A model generated the notes under the pieces. That model did not search any database. It was not told the DNA's origin and saw nothing but the letters and a program-made list of their open reading frames with translations. The position numbers and the translations under genes are program-made. This document shows, piece after piece, positions 50,127 through 62,100 of a stretch of DNA of 64,000 nucleotides. The number at the start of each line of letters is the position of its first letter. Position 1 is the stretch's first letter. The stretch is from Oerskovia turbata (GTDB lineage: Bacteria > Actinomycetota > Actinomycetes > Actinomycetales > Cellulomonadaceae), in assembly GCF_000718325.1 (NCBI RefSeq), contig NZ_JOFV01000001.1:186001-250000 (forward strand), read 5' to 3'.

Positions 50127-53100
50127 GCTCGACCGAGGACATCGAGGCCGTCTGGCCCCTCACCGCGCTGCAGCGCGCACTGACCGCGCACGCCGGGCTC
50201 ACCGACGGGCACGACCCGTACGTGGGGCAGACCCTCGTCGAGCTGCGCGGCCCCCTCGACGGCCCTGCCCTCGAACGCAGCCTCGACGCGCTCCTCGTGG
50301 CCCACCCGAACCTGCGCGCGGGCTTCGCGGTCGACGACGACCTGGACCCGGTCCAGTTCGTCCCCAGCCAGGCCACGGCCGAGGTCGTCTGGTACGACGC
50401 GGACGTCCGGGGCCCGGTCGGGCTCTCCGGCACCGTCTCGGCGGACACCGACGACGCTCTCGGGGCCGACCGTGCCCTGCGGGTCGCGACCCGTGCGGCG
50501 GCCGAGGCCGAGCGGTCGCTCCCGTTCGACCCGGCCGACCCGCCGCTCGTGCGCTTCGGGGTCGTCGCGCTCGGCGCGGCGCACCACGTGCTGGTCGTCA
50601 CGAGCCACCACCTGGTGCTCGACGGCTGGTCGATGCCGCTGCTCGTGCGCGAGGTCGCGCGCCTCTACGGAGCCGAGCTGTCCGCCGAGGGTGACGCACC
50701 CGCCCGCCGAGGGCGACCGAGCTCGGCGCCGACGGTGACCGCCGTACCGCCGACGGTGACCGACTCACCCGCCGAGGGTGACGCCCTCGACCCCGCCCTC
50801 GACCCCGCTCGAGGCCGGTTCGTCGACCACCTCGTATGGCTGGGACGGCAGGACGCCGACGCAGCACGCACGCACTGGCGAGAGGCCCTCGCCGACGTCG
50901 AGCCGTCCCCCTGGCCCGTGTCCGCCGCGTGGACGGCGACGGACCGAACCCCCGTGGACGCGTTCGCGACCCACCGGACCCTCGCCACGACCGCCGTCGA
51001 GGCGATCCGCAGGGGAGCCCGCGCCCAGGGCGTCACGTCGGCCACGCTCGTGCGCGCCGCCTGGGGCCTGACCGTCGCGGCCCACGCCGGGTCGACCTGC
51101 GCGACCTTCGCCGTCCCGGTCGCGCTCCGCGGCCCCGACGTCGCGCACGCCGACGAGATCGTCGGGATGCTCACAGAGTCGGTCGTCGCACGCGTCGGCG
51201 CCGACGCCGCCACGACCCTCGGCGAGGTCGTCGCCGACCACTCCCGCCGGTGGAACGCCTCGTGGGAGCACCAGCACGTCGGGCTGCGCGGCATCCAGGC
51301 AGCGACGGGGTCGGAGACGCCCGTCGCGACGACGCTCGTGTCGTTCGAGCAGACGCCCGGCGCCGGCGTGGTCGCGCCGACGGTCGTCGGCCTCGACCCC
51401 GTGCACCTGCGCGTGCTCGCGACGCACGACGCCACGCACTTCCCCCTCGCGCTCGCGGTCGACGCCAGCCCCGACACGTGGGACCTCGCCCTCGACGCGC
51501 ACACGGCCGCCTTCACGACGACGGCCGCCGACGCTCTCCTCGCGACGTTCGAGCGGATCCTCCTCGCGATCGCCACGAACCCGGGCGCGCGGGTCGCGAG
51601 CCTCGACCTGGTCCCGCGGCGTCCCGACGGCGTGACCTCGGACGGCGCGACCGCCGCGGGCGCACTCGCCGGCACGGCGGCCGCCCCGGCAGCCGGTCGC
51701 GTCCCGACGAGCCCTCCCGCCCTCGTGACCGACGTCCTCGCCGGCTCGATCGCGCGCCACCCGCACGCGGGCGCGCTCGTCGTCGGGGACAGGCGGTGGA
51801 CGTTCGCCGAGCTCGACCTCGCGATCACGCGCGCCGAGCGCCGCCTCACGGCGTGCGGGGCCCGGCCGGGCGACGCGCTCGCGATCGACCTGCCGCGCGA
51901 CGAACGGATCGTGCACGTGATCCTCGCGGCCCTGCGCCGCGGCCTGGCCGTGACGCCCCTGCCGCACGGGGCGCCCGAGCGCCGCGCGCACGTCCTGCGG
52001 ATCAGCGGTGCGCGGCTCCTGTGGGACGAGTCCGGGCCGCGCTCCCTCGACGCGGCGCCCATGCCCGCCCGCAGAGCGACGGACGCACCCGGGGCGAGCA
52101 CCGCCGTCGGGCCCGACGACGCGCCTGCGGCGGCCCGGACGCCTGAGCCGAGCACCGCCGTCGGGCACGACCTGCCGCCCGCCCCCGACGCCGCGACCCT
52201 GCGCGCGTGCGTCGGCAGCATCATCTTCACGTCCGGCTCGACGGGCGAGCCCAAGGGGGTTGCCGTGGGGCAGGACGCGCTCGCGCACCTGCTGGACCGG
52301 CACCGCACCGAGCTCTACCCGCCGGGCGAGCGCCTGCGGGTCGCGCACACCGCGGCGTTCTCGTTCGACGCGCACTACGACGCGTTCCTCGCGCTCGCAG
52401 CGGGCCACGAGCTGCACGTGCTCGACGAGGACGTGTTCCTCGACCCGGTCGCGCTGCGCGACTACGCGCGCGACCAGCGCATCGACTACCTCGACTTCAC
52501 CCCGACCGTGTGGACCGCGCTGCTCGCGGGCGCCGAGTGGGCGCGTCTGCCGCGGATCTGCGTCGCGGGCGGCGAGGCGTTCGGGCCCGCGCTGTGGACG
52601 CGGATGCGGGAGCTCGCGGCGCGCACGGGCGCGCGCGTCGTCAACCTGTACGGCCCGACCGAGGCGACCGTCGACGCCCTCGCCGCGGACGTCGCGGACA
52701 CGGCAGAGCCCGTCGTCGGGCGACCCGTGGGGCGCACCCAGGCCGTGGTGCTCGACGCCGCGCTGCGCGAGGTCCCCGCCGGCACCGTGGGCGAGCTGTA
52801 CCTCGCGGGACCGCAGCTCGCCGAGGCGTACCTGGGGCGCGCGGGCCTGACCGCGAGCCGCTTCGTCGCCCGCCCCGGCGGCGCCTCGGGGGAACGCATG
52901 TACCGCACGGGAGACCTCGCGCGCCGCGCCGAGGACGGCACCCTGAGCCTGCTCGGCCGCAACGACGACCAGCTCTCGCTGCACGGGTTCCGCATCGAGC
53001 CGGGCGAGGTCGAGCAGGCGCTCGTCGCGCTCGACGGCGTGGCCGAGGCCGCGGTCGTGCTCGCCGAGCACCCGCGGTGGGGTGCGCGCCTCGTGGCGTA

Positions 53101-56100
53101 CGTGACGGGAGCGGGCCTCGACCCCGAGGCCCTGCGCGCCGCGGCCGCGGACCGCCTCGCGAGACACCTCGTGCCGACCGCGTTCGTCACCCTCGACGCC
53201 CTGCCGCTCACGCGTCACGGCAAGCTCGACCGCCGCGCGCTGCCCGCGCCCGACTGGGACGGGTCGCGGACCTCCGGGGGTGGGGCCGGTGGTACCGCGT
53301 CCGCCGGGCGGGCCGCTGCCGAGCCGACGCCCGTCGAGGCGCAGGTCCACGCGGCCGCCGCGCGCGTCCTGGGCGGCGACGGCGTGGGCCTCGACGAGAG
53401 CTTCTTCGCCGCGGGCGGTGACAGCATCGACGCGCTCCAGCTCATCGCCGCGCTGCGCCGTGAGGGGCTCGTCCTCTCGCCCGCGGACCTGTTCGCGGCG
53501 CGCACGCCGCGCGAGATGGCCAGGCGCGTCCGGCCCGACGGCGCCGCGCCCGCTGGTGGGTACGTCGCCCCGGGTGCTGGGGCAGGGGCAGGGGCAGGGG
53601 CAGGTGCGGGTACGGGTGCTGGCGCGGGGGCAGGTGCGGGGTCGGCCCGGGGCGACGGCGCCGCCGACGTGCTCGTGGCGCTGACGGACGCGCAGGCTGC
53701 CGCGTTCGACGAGCACGCGCGCGCGGTCGTGGCGGGCGCGACGCGCGTCGTCGACGTGCTGACCCTGACCCCGACCCAGCTCGGCATGGTCGCCGAGGCC
53801 GCGCGTGACGCGGTCGACGCCTACCGCACCACGACCCGGTTCACCGTGACCGGGCTGGGCGACGACGGGTCCGCGCGGGTCGCGGGTGCGGTGCAGGCGC
53901 TCGTGGCCCGCCACGCGAACCTGCGCAGCGGCGTGCTCCAGCTCGACCTGCCGGCGCCCGTCTTCTTCGTGCCCGACGCTGTCCAGGTACCGGTCGCCGA
54001 GCACGACGGCCGCGGGCTCGACCCGGTGGCGCTGGCCGCCCTGCTCGACGAGGTGGACCTCACCGAGCGTTCGCGGCTGGGTGACCTGTCGTTCGCGCCG
54101 CTCGTGGCGGGTGCGGTCGTGCGGACGGGCGAGGACGAGCACGTCCTGGTCCTCGCGATGCACCACCTGTTGACCGACGGTTGGTCGGTGCCGCTCCTGG
54201 CGCAGGACCTGCGGAGGACTCTCACGTCGGACGCAGCGGTGGGCGCGGGGGCGGATGGCGTGGCGGGTGCGGCGACGGGCGACGAGGCCTCCGTGGAGGT
54301 GGCCCGTGCGAGCGACCCGTCGTTCCGTGACTACCTGACGTGGCTGCGTGACGCGGAGTCGACCCGTGCCGAGGTCGAGGCCTTGTGGCGGGCGGAGCTC
54401 GCCGGGGTCGTGGAGCCGTCGCTGCTGGGCGCGCTGCCCGCTCCCGCGCCGACGGTGACCGACTCACCCGCCGAGGGTGACGGACCTGCCCGCCGAGGGC
54501 GACGCACCGAGACGCCGACGGTGACGTGCCGGCCCGCCGAGGGTGACGCGCGCGTCGTGACGACGCTCCCCCCGGGGACGGAAGGGCTCCGGGAGGCTGC
54601 CCGCCGCGCCGAGGTCACGCCCGCGACCGTCGTCCAGACGGCATGGGGCCTCGTCGTCGCGGCACTGACCGGGCAGCCCGAGGCCGTCGTGGGCTCGACC
54701 GTCGCGGGTCGCCCGACCGACCTGGAGGGCGCGGACCGCATCATCGGCATGTTCGTGAGCTCGTCACCGGTCCGGGTCCCGGCCGGGGCGCACGTCACCG
54801 CCGACTCGCTGCTCCAGGACGTCCAGGCGCGACAGGCTCGGCTCCTCGCCGCCCACCACGTGGGCCTTCCGTCGATCGCCCGGATCGTCGGCCACTCGCT
54901 GTTCGACACCCTCGTGGTCGTCGAGAGCTACCCGCGCGAGACGGCCGCGGTCACCGTCGGCGGTGACACGGTCACCCTCGGCACGAGTGTCGGTCACCCT
55001 CGGCGGGCCGGCATGTCACCCTCGGCGGGCGGGGGCGTCACCCTCGGCGGGTGGGGGCGTCACCCTCGGCCCGTCGACGTCGTTCCCACCGGGGGCCACG
55101 ACGCGACGCACTACCCCGTGACCGTCACGGTCCTGCCCTGTGCGGACGGCGGGCTCACGATCGAGCTCGAGGAGCGCCCCGGGGTGCTCGACCCCGCGGT
55201 CAGCGCCGTCCTCCCGGCCGCGCTCACCGCGGCGGTCGAGCACCTGGCCCGCGGCGGCGCCCTCCCGACGGCGCACGCCCTCGTCGGTGAGGTGCGCGTC
55301 CCACGCCCGGCACCCGCCGAGCCTGCACCCCGCACCGAGTCCCTACCCGCACCCCGGACCGACGCCCAGGGCGACGCCCAGGGCGACGCGAACATGCCGG
55401 TGAGCGGCGCCGTCGGGCCGCGTGACGGCCACGCGGGCGAGCGTACCGAGCGTGTCCGTGCGGAGATCGCGCGCGTCCTGGGTGACGACGTCGGCCCGAC
55501 GACCGACTTCTTCGCCGCGGGCGGCGACAGCATCAGCGCGATGCAGCTCGTCGGTGCGCTGCGAGGACGAGGGCTGGTCGTGACGGTCGGGGCGGTCTTC
55601 ACGGGCCGCACGGCGGCGGGCATCGCCCTCGCCGCGACCGAGGTCGAGCCCGCTCCCGCGCGACCGGCCGCCCGCACCGTCGAGGTCACCGAGTCGGGCG
55701 ACCTGCCGCTCACGCCCGCGCTCGCGTGGCTCCTGGAGGCCGGCGGCGACCACCGCGGGTTCGTCCAGGTGCGCGTCCAGCGCACGCCCGCCGGCCTCGC
55801 CGAGGACTCGCTGCGGGCGGCGCTCGGGGCCCTCGTGGAGGCCCACGGCGCACTGCGTCTCGCGGTGCACGACGGCGCCGCGCGTGTCCTCGACGTCGCC
55901 TCGCCCACCGTCGTGGCCGGGGCGGGCGACGTCCTGCACGTCACCGACGGCCCTCTCACCGAGGCGCTGCGTGGAGCGGCGGCGCAGGTCGACCCGGCGG
56001 CGGGCCGGGTCCTGCGCGCGGTCTGGGACCGGGGGGCTCGCGAGCTGGCCCTCGTGGCGCACCACGTCGCGGTCGACGCCGTGTCGTGGCGCATCCTCGT

Positions 56101-59100
56101 GGACGACCTGCGGACGCTCGTCGCAGGCCGTCCGTTGCCGCACGCGTCGGCGAGCCTGCGGGCCGCGGCGTCGGCCATGCACGACGAGGCCGCGCGCCGG
56201 GAGGGCGAGGTGCCCGCGTGGGTCGACGTGCACTCCGGCGAGGCCGTCTCGCTGACGGCTCGACCGCTCGACCCGGCGCTCGACACGGTGTCGAGCGCTC
56301 GCGAGGTCGTCGTGCGTCTCGGTGCCGACGACACCCGGCTCCTGCTGGGACTCGCCCCCGAGCACCGCACGGACCACGTGCTGCTCGCGGCGTTGTCGCT
56401 CGCTGCTGCCGACGTGGCGGCTGCCGGAGCGGCACCCGCCGACGCGGCATCCGACGTGGCGCCGGGCGCGGCACCTGACGTGGCGCCGGGCGCGGCGTGG
56501 GCCGGCGCGGACCTCGTGGTCGAGACCGAGGGGCACGGGCGACGCCTCGACGGCGAGGGCCCGGACCTGTCGCGCACGGTCGGCTGGTTCACGACGACCT
56601 GGCCGCTGCGCCTCGCCGCGGTGCCCGGGGCGACGGCGACGGCGCACCTGCGAGCGACGGCCCGACAGGTCGCCGCGGTCCCGGGGGACGGCCGGGCGTA
56701 CGGGTTGTTGCGTCACCTGGCGCCGGGCACGTCGGTGGTGTTGCGCGATGCCGCGGTGGCCTGCCCGCCACAGGTCCTCGTGAACTACCTGGGGCGTGAG
56801 ACGGAGAGCGTCGACGACTGGGGGAGCGTGGCCGACGCCGCGCACGTCGAGTCCACTCTCGACCTGCACGCCGACCTGCCCCTGTCTCACCCGGTCGAGC
56901 TCAACGCGTACGTGGCCGACGGCGCCGCCGGGCCCGAGCTCGTGGCGCGCTGGCTGCTGGCCCCGGCGGTGTCCGGGAGCGGCACGGCGTCACCGTCGGC
57001 GGGCGATCCGGTCACCGTCGGCGGGCCGGACGGTCACCCTCGGCGGGTGGGGGCGTCACCCTCGGCGGGGGAGTCGGTCACCCTCGGCGAGGGCGTCGGC
57101 TCGTTCGGCGAGAGGCTGGTCGAGGCGTGGGTCCGGCACCTGCGCGCGCTCGTCCGCGGGGCCGTCGCCGAGGCCCACGACGACGCCGGCTTCTCCGACG
57201 GCCGGGCGACGACGCTCCCCACGGGCGTCCCGTGGCCGCTCACCCCCGTCCAGCGAGGCATGGTCCTGCACGCCCTGGAAGCACCGGTCGACCGCTACAC
57301 GAGCGCGATCGACGTGGGGCTCGACGGCCCGCTCGACGTCGCCGCGTTGCGTGCCGCTGCGGCCGACGTCCTCGCGGCCCACCCGCAGCTGCGTCTCGCG
57401 GTTGCCGCACGGGGCCCGCAGGACGTGGGGCTTGTCGTCACGGACGTCACCGAGGTCCCGCTGCGCGAGGTCACGCTGCCCGACGACGTCGCCCACCCCG
57501 TGCGCACCGCGCGAGATGCGGCCAACGGGGGTTCCGGCGGTTCCCCGACCCCAGTTGGCCGCATCTCGCCGGACGGTGCTGGCGACGCGGCCCAGGACTC
57601 CGGGACCGGGCACCTCGACGACCCTCACCCCGACGCCGTGCGCCGAGCCCTCGACGAGATCATGGCCGACGAGCTCGACCGTCCGTTCGACCTGGCGCGC
57701 CCGCCGCTGCTGCGGCTCGTCGTCGTCCGGGTCGGCTCCCACGAGGGCGCCCGGCACCGGCTCGTCGTGACCAACCACCACGTGCTGCTCGACGGCTGGT
57801 CGGTGCCGTTCCTGGTCGACCTCCTGCTGGGGGCGTACGTGCGCCGCGTCGGTGCACCTGCGGGAGCGACGCCGTCGGGCAGCGGACCGGCGACGCACCC
57901 GACCGGGCTCGTGCCGCCCACGCCGGGCACCGCCTGGCAGCTCTCCCGGCGCCTCGCGCGACGCGACACCGGCGCGGTCGGCGTGTGGCGCGACGCCCTC
58001 GCCGGGGCGCGACCCGTGCGCGTGGCCGAGCCCGAGGACACGGGCGAGCGCCCGGCCGTCCTGCACGCGACGCCCGTGGGCCTGGGCACCCGGCTCGTCG
58101 CGGCCGCACGGGCCGCGCAGGTCACGACCGCCGACGTCGTGACCTCGGCCTGGGGGCTCGTGCTCGCCGCCCTCACGGGGGAGCGCGACGTCCTCACGGG
58201 AACGACCGTCGCCGGGCGGCCCGCGGAGATCGAGGGTGCGCACGACGTGCTCGGGATGTTCGTCAACACGGTGCCCGTGCGGATCACGGTCCGGAGGCCG
58301 GGGGACAGCACGACCTGGACCCTCGCGGACCTGGTCCGCTCGGTCCACGAGCGGCAGGCGCGCCTGCGGGACGTCGACCACGTCGGGCTCGCGGACGTGC
58401 AGCGCGCGCTCGGGGTCGGCGAGCTGTTCGACACGCTGCTCGTGGTCGAGAACTACCCGCGCGACGCCGACGCCCAGCCGGGCGCCGAGGCCGGGCTGCG
58501 GATCACCGACGTCCAGGGCGACGACCGCACGCAGTACCCGCTCGCGCTGACCGTCGACGCGTCCGAGGGGCTGAGCGTGCAGCTCGACCACCTGGCGTCG
58601 GTGCCCGCCGACCGGGCGGGCGCGGCGCTCGCGGGCGTCGTCGAGGTGCTCGGGCTGCTGGCCGACTCCCCGTCGACGCCGGTCGAGGACGTGCTGGCCG
58701 GGCTCGCCGCGCGGCACCCGGCGCTACGCGGGCGCACAGCGGCCGGGGCCCCCGCCTCCACGGCGGACGCGCCCGAGGACGCGCCCGAGGGCGCGCCCGT
58801 CGCCGTCGTGCGCGAGGTCTTCGCCGAGGCGCTGGGCGTGCGACGCGTGGCCGACGACGACAACTTCTTCGCCCTGGGCGGCGACTCGATCGTCGCGATG
58901 AAGGTCACGACGACGCTCCGCGCGCGGGGTTGGACGGTCGACCCGCGCTCGGTCTTCGCAGCACCGACCCCGGCCACGCTCGCCCTGCGGGCCCGCCCCG
59001 CCGTCCCCCCTGGCCCGGCCGCCGTGTCAGAACGAGCGAGCACTCCAGTGCTCGCTGGCTCTGACAGCTCTCCGCTCGTCTCCCCGCTCCTCGCGTTGTC

Positions 59101-59149
59101 CGCGAGCGAGCTCGGCGACCTCGACGACCTGATGAGGAACCTGACATGA
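50123..59149 (+). CDS. NRPS 2, C-A-T-C-T-E-C-T, with two A-less modules
   Basis: A 3008-aa synthetase. C1 has [10 protein letters not shown] at 161. A1 (about 530-1040) has [25 protein letters not shown] and [12 protein letters not shown]; pocket residues I read are D-A-D-D-V-G-L-V-D, probably a basic amino acid. T1 is [12 protein letters not shown] (about 1100). A Gly/Ala linker follows, then C2 ([10 protein letters not shown], 1347), T2 ([12 protein letters not shown], about 1802) with no A domain between, E ([14 protein letters not shown], 1980), C3 ([10 protein letters not shown], 2552) and T3 ([12 protein letters not shown], about 2920), again with no A domain. All His motifs are intact. 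T2 and T3 must be loaded by an A domain from another module. Four 22-nt arrays and two palindromes are embedded in frame. Confidence 0.92.
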   Translation: MSSTEDIEAVWPLTALQRALTAHAGLTDGHDPYVGQTLVELRGPLDGPALERSLDALLVAHPNLRAGFAVDDDLDPVQFVPSQATAEVVWYDADVRGPVGLSGTVSADTDDALGADRALRVATRAAAEAERSLPFDPADPPLVRFGVVALGAAHHVLVVTSHHLVLDGWSMPLLVREVARLYGAELSAEGDAPARRGRPSSAPTVTAVPPTVTDSPAEGDALDPALDPARGRFVDHLVWLGRQDADAARTHWREALADVEPSPWPVSAAWTATDRTPVDAFATHRTLATTAVEAIRRGARAQGVTSATLVRAAWGLTVAAHAGSTCATFAVPVALRGPDVAHADEIVGMLTESVVARVGADAATTLGEVVADHSRRWNASWEHQHVGLRGIQAATGSETPVATTLVSFEQTPGAGVVAPTVVGLDPVHLRVLATHDATHFPLALAVDASPDTWDLALDAHTAAFTTTAADALLATFERILLAIATNPGARVASLDLVPRRPDGVTSDGATAAGALAGTAAAPAAGRVPTSPPALVTDVLAGSIARHPHAGALVVGDRRWTFAELDLAITRAERRLTACGARPGDALAIDLPRDERIVHVILAALRRGLAVTPLPHGAPERRAHVLRISGARLLWDESGPRSLDAAPMPARRATDAPGASTAVGPDDAPAAARTPEPSTAVGHDLPPAPDAATLRACVGSIIFTSGSTGEPKGVAVGQDALAHLLDRHRTELYPPGERLRVAHTAAFSFDAHYDAFLALAAGHELHVLDEDVFLDPVALRDYARDQRIDYLDFTPTVWTALLAGAEWARLPRICVAGGEAFGPALWTRMRELAARTGARVVNLYGPTEATVDALAADVADTAEPVVGRPVGRTQAVVLDAALREVPAGTVGELYLAGPQLAEAYLGRAGLTASRFVARPGGASGERMYRTGDLARRAEDGTLSLLGRNDDQLSLHGFRIEPGEVEQALVALDGVAEAAVVLAEHPRWGARLVAYVTGAGLDPEALRAAAADRLARHLVPTAFVTLDALPLTRHGKLDRRALPAPDWDGSRTSGGGAGGTASAGRAAAEPTPVEAQVHAAAARVLGGDGVGLDESFFAAGGDSIDALQLIAALRREGLVLSPADLFAARTPREMARRVRPDGAAPAGGYVAPGAGAGAGAGAGAGTGAGAGAGAGSARGDGAADVLVALTDAQAAAFDEHARAVVAGATRVVDVLTLTPTQLGMVAEAARDAVDAYRTTTRFTVTGLGDDGSARVAGAVQALVARHANLRSGVLQLDLPAPVFFVPDAVQVPVAEHDGRGLDPVALAALLDEVDLTERSRLGDLSFAPLVAGAVVRTGEDEHVLVLAMHHLLTDGWSVPLLAQDLRRTLTSDAAVGAGADGVAGAATGDEASVEVARASDPSFRDYLTWLRDAESTRAEVEALWRAELAGVVEPSLLGALPAPAPTVTDSPAEGDGPARRGRRTETPTVTCRPAEGDARVVTTLPPGTEGLREAARRAEVTPATVVQTAWGLVVAALTGQPEAVVGSTVAGRPTDLEGADRIIGMFVSSSPVRVPAGAHVTADSLLQDVQARQARLLAAHHVGLPSIARIVGHSLFDTLVVVESYPRETAAVTVGGDTVTLGTSVGHPRRAGMSPSAGGGVTLGGWGRHPRPVDVVPTGGHDATHYPVTVTVLPCADGGLTIELEERPGVLDPAVSAVLPAALTAAVEHLARGGALPTAHALVGEVRVPRPAPAEPAPRTESLPAPRTDAQGDAQGDANMPVSGAVGPRDGHAGERTERVRAEIARVLGDDVGPTTDFFAAGGDSISAMQLVGALRGRGLVVTVGAVFTGRTAAGIALAATEVEPAPARPAARTVEVTESGDLPLTPALAWLLEAGGDHRGFVQVRVQRTPAGLAEDSLRAALGALVEAHGALRLAVHDGAARVLDVASPTVVAGAGDVLHVTDGPLTEALRGAAAQVDPAAGRVLRAVWDRGARELALVAHHVAVDAVSWRILVDDLRTLVAGRPLPHASASLRAAASAMHDEAARREGEVPAWVDVHSGEAVSLTARPLDPALDTVSSAREVVVRLGADDTRLLLGLAPEHRTDHVLLAALSLAAADVAAAGAAPADAASDVAPGAAPDVAPGAAWAGADLVVETEGHGRRLDGEGPDLSRTVGWFTTTWPLRLAAVPGATATAHLRATARQVAAVPGDGRAYGLLRHLAPGTSVVLRDAAVACPPQVLVNYLGRETESVDDWGSVADAAHVESTLDLHADLPLSHPVELNAYVADGAAGPELVARWLLAPAVSGSGTASPSAGDPVTVGGPDGHPRRVGASPSAGESVTLGEGVGSFGERLVEAWVRHLRALVRGAVAEAHDDAGFSDGRATTLPTGVPWPLTPVQRGMVLHALEAPVDRYTSAIDVGLDGPLDVAALRAAAADVLAAHPQLRLAVAARGPQDVGLVVTDVTEVPLREVTLPDDVAHPVRTARDAANGGSGGSPTPVGRISPDGAGDAAQDSGTGHLDDPHPDAVRRALDEIMADELDRPFDLARPPLLRLVVVRVGSHEGARHRLVVTNHHVLLDGWSVPFLVDLLLGAYVRRVGAPAGATPSGSGPATHPTGLVPPTPGTAWQLSRRLARRDTGAVGVWRDALAGARPVRVAEPEDTGERPAVLHATPVGLGTRLVAAARAAQVTTADVVTSAWGLVLAALTGERDVLTGTTVAGRPAEIEGAHDVLGMFVNTVPVRITVRRPGDSTTWTLADLVRSVHERQARLRDVDHVGLADVQRALGVGELFDTLLVVENYPRDADAQPGAEAGLRITDVQGDDRTQYPLALTVDASEGLSVQLDHLASVPADRAGAALAGVVEVLGLLADSPSTPVEDVLAGLAARHPALRGRTAAGAPASTADAPEDAPEGAPVAVVREVFAEALGVRRVADDDNFFALGGDSIVAMKVTTTLRARGWTVDPRSVFAAPTPATLALRARPAVPPGPAAVSERASTPVLAGSDSSPLVSPLLALSASELGDLDDLMRNLT
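50685..50783 (+). repeat. 22-nt repeat array B in NRPS 2, C1 domain loop
   Basis: Five plus-orientation cores starting at 50685, 50707, 50729, 50750 and 50772 (one 21-nt step). They encode AEGD, RRGR, PTVT, PTVT and AEGD about 25 residues after the C1 histidine motif. Again only the RRGR copy has T to C. Confidence 0.93.
53566..53645 (+). repeat. Gly-Ala tandem linker in NRPS 2
   Basis: Repeated GGGGCA / GGTGCGG-type hexamers encode an alternating Gly-Ala stretch (about residues 1148-1175) between T1 and C2. It looks like a slippage-grown flexible linker, separate from the 22-nt family. Confidence 0.85.
54449..54548 (+). repeat. 22-nt repeat array C in NRPS 2, C2 domain
   Basis: Five plus-orientation cores at 54449, 54471, 54493, 54515 and 54537, all 22 nt apart, encoding PTVT, AEGD, RRGR, PTVT and AEGD about 95 residues after the C2 histidine motif. 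The RRGR copy again has GGGCGAC. Confidence 0.93.
54950..55070 (-). repeat. 22-nt repeat array D in NRPS 2, C2 domain, opposite orientation
   Basis: Six minus-orientation cores; TCACC begins at 54951, 54972, 54994, 55016, 55038 and 55060 (one 21-nt step). They encode VTVGG, VTLG, GHPRR, SPSAG, VTLGG and GRHPR. It sits in a loop after the VVVESYPRE strand of the C domain. No frame of this orientation gives a stop, and no T-to-C equivalent is seen. Confidence 0.93.
56989..57090 (-). repeat. 22-nt repeat array E in NRPS 2, E domain
   Basis: Five minus-orientation cores; TCACC begins at 56990, 57012, 57034, 57056 and 57078, exactly 22 nt apart. They encode SPSAG, VTVGG, GHPRR, SPSAG and VTLGE near the C-terminal end of the epimerisation domain. 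Confidence 0.93.
57511..57569. repeat. Hairpin palindrome inside the NRPS 2 C3 domain
   Basis: Perfect 16-bp inverted repeat (57511-57526 GCGAGATGCGGCCAAC with 57554-57569), extendable to 22-bp arms with one mismatch. It is read in frame as about 20 residues ([20 protein letters not shown]) in the C3 domain upstream of its histidine motif. Unrelated in sequence to the 22-nt family. Confidence 0.88.
59025..59066. repeat. Hairpin palindrome in the NRPS 2 C-terminal tail
   Basis: Inverted repeat with 20-nt arms, 18 of 20 paired (59025-59044 with 59047-59066), read in frame as [15 protein letters not shown] between T3 and the C-terminal docking-like helix. Its base composition is less GC-rich than its surroundings. 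Confidence 0.82.
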
Positions 59150-62100
59150 CCACGACCGACGAGCGCACCGGCACGGCCCCCGCCGGAGGTACGGCCGCCT
59201 CCGCGACCGCCGTCCCCACGATCGCCGAGGTCCTGCCCCTTGCCCCGCTCCAGGAGGGCCTGCTCTTCCACGCCGTCTCGGAGGACACGGGCCTCGACGT
59301 CTACACGATGCAGTCGACGTACCGGTTCCCGGGCGGCGTCGACGAGCACGCGATGCAGCGCGCGTGCGAGTCGCTGCTGCGGCGGCACGCGGTCCTGCGC
59401 GCGGGGTTCGCGCACGAGCGCTTCGCGCGCCCGGTGCAGTTCGTGCCCACGGCGGTCACGGTCCCGTGGCGCGTCCACGACCTGTCCGACCTCGACCCCG
59501 CGCGGCCCGACGCGCGCGCCGACGCTCTCGACCGGCTCCAGTACGACGAGCGCCAGCGCCGCTTCGCGATGGACCGCCCGCCGCTCATCCGCTTCGTGCT
59601 CGTGCGGCTCGGCGAGCAGGGGGCCGCGCTCGTCGTGACGAACCACCACATCCTGCTCGACGGCTGGTCCGACGCGCTGCTCGTGACCGAGCTCCTGCGG
59701 CACTACGCCGCGGGCGGCGAGGACGCGAGCCTGCCGCCCGCCCCGCAGTTCCGCGACTACCTCGCGTGGGTCGCGGCGCAGGACGCGGGCGCGGCGGCGA
59801 GCGCGTGGGACGTCGCGTTGTCGGGTCTCGCGGAGGGGACGCTCGTCGCCCCGCCGGACCCGCGCCGTCGGGCCTCGATGCCCGAGGTCGTCGAGCGGGA
59901 CCTCGATCCGACCCTCTCGCTCGCGGTCCTGGCCCTGGCGCGCACGTGCGCGGTCTCGGTCAGCACGGTCTACTCGGCCGCGTGGGCGCTCGCGCTGCGC
60001 TCGGTCACGGGGAGCGACGACATCGTGTTCGGCAGCACCGTCTCGGGTCGCCCGCCTGCGCTCGCGGGCGTCGAGGACATGGTCGGGCTGTTCCTCAACA
60101 CCGTGCCCGTGCGCCTGGCGACGCGGCCTGGGGAGCCGTTCCGCGACCTGCTGCGCCGCTTCCAGTCGGAGCAGGCCGAGCTCATGGCCCACCACCACGT
60201 GAGCCTGGGCGAGCTGCAGCGCCGGGCGGGCGTCGGGACGCTGTTCGACACGCTCTACGTCATGCGCAACACGCCCGAGGACGACGCCGAGCTCGACCGG
60301 CTCAGCGCGTCCGTGGGCCTCGAGGACGTCGAGGGCGGCGACGCCACGCACTACCCGCTGACGTTCGTGGTCCACCCCGGGCAGCCGTACCGGCTGATCC
60401 TGTCGCACCGCACCGACGTCGTCGACGCGGCCCGGGCAGGCGCCCTGCTCGACCAGGTCGAGGCGGTCCTGCGCCGCGCGGTGGGTGAGCCGGGTGCACC
60501 GGTCGCCCGGGTCGCCGCGGTGCCCGACGACGTCGCGCCCCTCCTGCTTGCGCGTGGCGTCCGCGCGGTGCAGGACGTGGGCGAGGAGTCGTTGCTCGAC
60601 CTGCTGGACCGGGCCGTCGCGGCCCACCCGCAGCGCACCGCGCTGGTCCACGGCACCGACTCCGTGACGTTCGCCCGGCTCGGTGAGCGCGTCGACGGGC
60701 TTGCGCGCGCGCTGGTCGCGGCCGGTGCCGGGCCCGAGGACGTCGTGGCGCTCGCGGTGCCGCGCGGCATCGACTTCGTGGTCGCGCTGTTCGCGACCCT
60801 GCGGGCCGGGGCGGCGTACGTGCCGCTCGACGCCGCGCACCCGGCCGAACGGCTGTGCGCGATCGTCGAGGCGGCAGGGGCTTGCGCCGTGGTGCTGGAC
60901 GAGTCGTTCCGGGGTCTCGTGGCGCCGGTGCTGGCGGGCCGCACGGTGGTGAAAGCGCCCCCGGCACCCCCTGCACCGCCGACGGTGACGTACCCGCCCG
61001 TCGAGGGTGACGGACACGCCCGCCGAGGGCGACCGGACCTGCCGCCGACGGTGACCGACCCGTGGCCCGCCTACCGGCACGACCGCCTCGCGTACGTCAT
61101 GTACACGTCGGGGTCGACGGGCACCCCCAAGGGCGTGGCGATCGAGCACGGGGGCCTGGTCAACATGCTGCGCAACCACCGGGCGGAGATCTTCGAGCCG
61201 CTCGTCGCCTCCCGCCCGGCCGGGCTCCGCGCCGAGCCGGTCCGGGTAGCGCACACGGTGTCGTTCGCGTTCGACATGTCGTGGGAGGAGCTGCTGTGGC
61301 TCGTCGACGGCCACGAGGTGCACCTGCTCGACGAGGCCGTCCGACGCGACCCGCACGCCATGGCGTCGTACTGCGCAGCGGAGCGGATCGACGTCGTCAA
61401 CGTGACGCCTTCGGTGTGCTCGGCGCTCCTCGCGGAGGGCCTGCTCGACGAGGGGCGTCACCGTCCGGGCCTCGTGCTGCTGGGCGGCGAGGCCGTGGGG
61501 GCGGAGGTGTGGGACGCGATCGTCGCCACCCCGGGGACGCGTGGCTACAACCTGTACGGCCCGACCGAGTACACGATCAACACGCTCGGTGGCGGCACGG
61601 ACGAGAGCCGGCGCCCGACCGTCGGGCGTCCCATCGCCAACACGTCGGTGTACGTCCTGGACTCGGGCCTCGCGCCCGTGCCCGACGGCACGCCGGGCGA
61701 GCTGTTCGTGAGCGGGGTCGGGCTCGCCCGGGGGTATCACGGGGCGCCCGGTCTGAGCGCCGAGCGGTTCGTCGCAGACCCGTTCGGGGTGCCGGGCACG
61801 CGCATGTACCGCACGGGCGACGTGGTGCGCCGCAGGCCCGACGGGCAGCTCGACTTCCTCGGGCGCAGCGACGGCCAGGTCAAGATCCGGGGCTACCGGG
61901 TCGAGCCGGGGGAGTCGCAGGCGGTGCTGGCGCGCGACCCGCGGGTCGCGCAGTGCGCCGTGGTCGCCCGCCGGGGGGCTGGGGATGGGCACGTCCTGGT
62001 GGGCTACGTGGTGCTTGCCTCGGGCGCGGAGCCCTCCGCCGAGGGTGACACCCCCGCCCGCCGAGGGCGACGCCCCGGGGCGCCGACGGTGACCGACGTG

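Noticed and set aside
53755..59149. Assembly collapse explaining the missing A domains
   Set aside because: Both C-T joins have distinct, clean linkers with no A-domain remnants and the frame is open throughout; still worth confirming with long reads.
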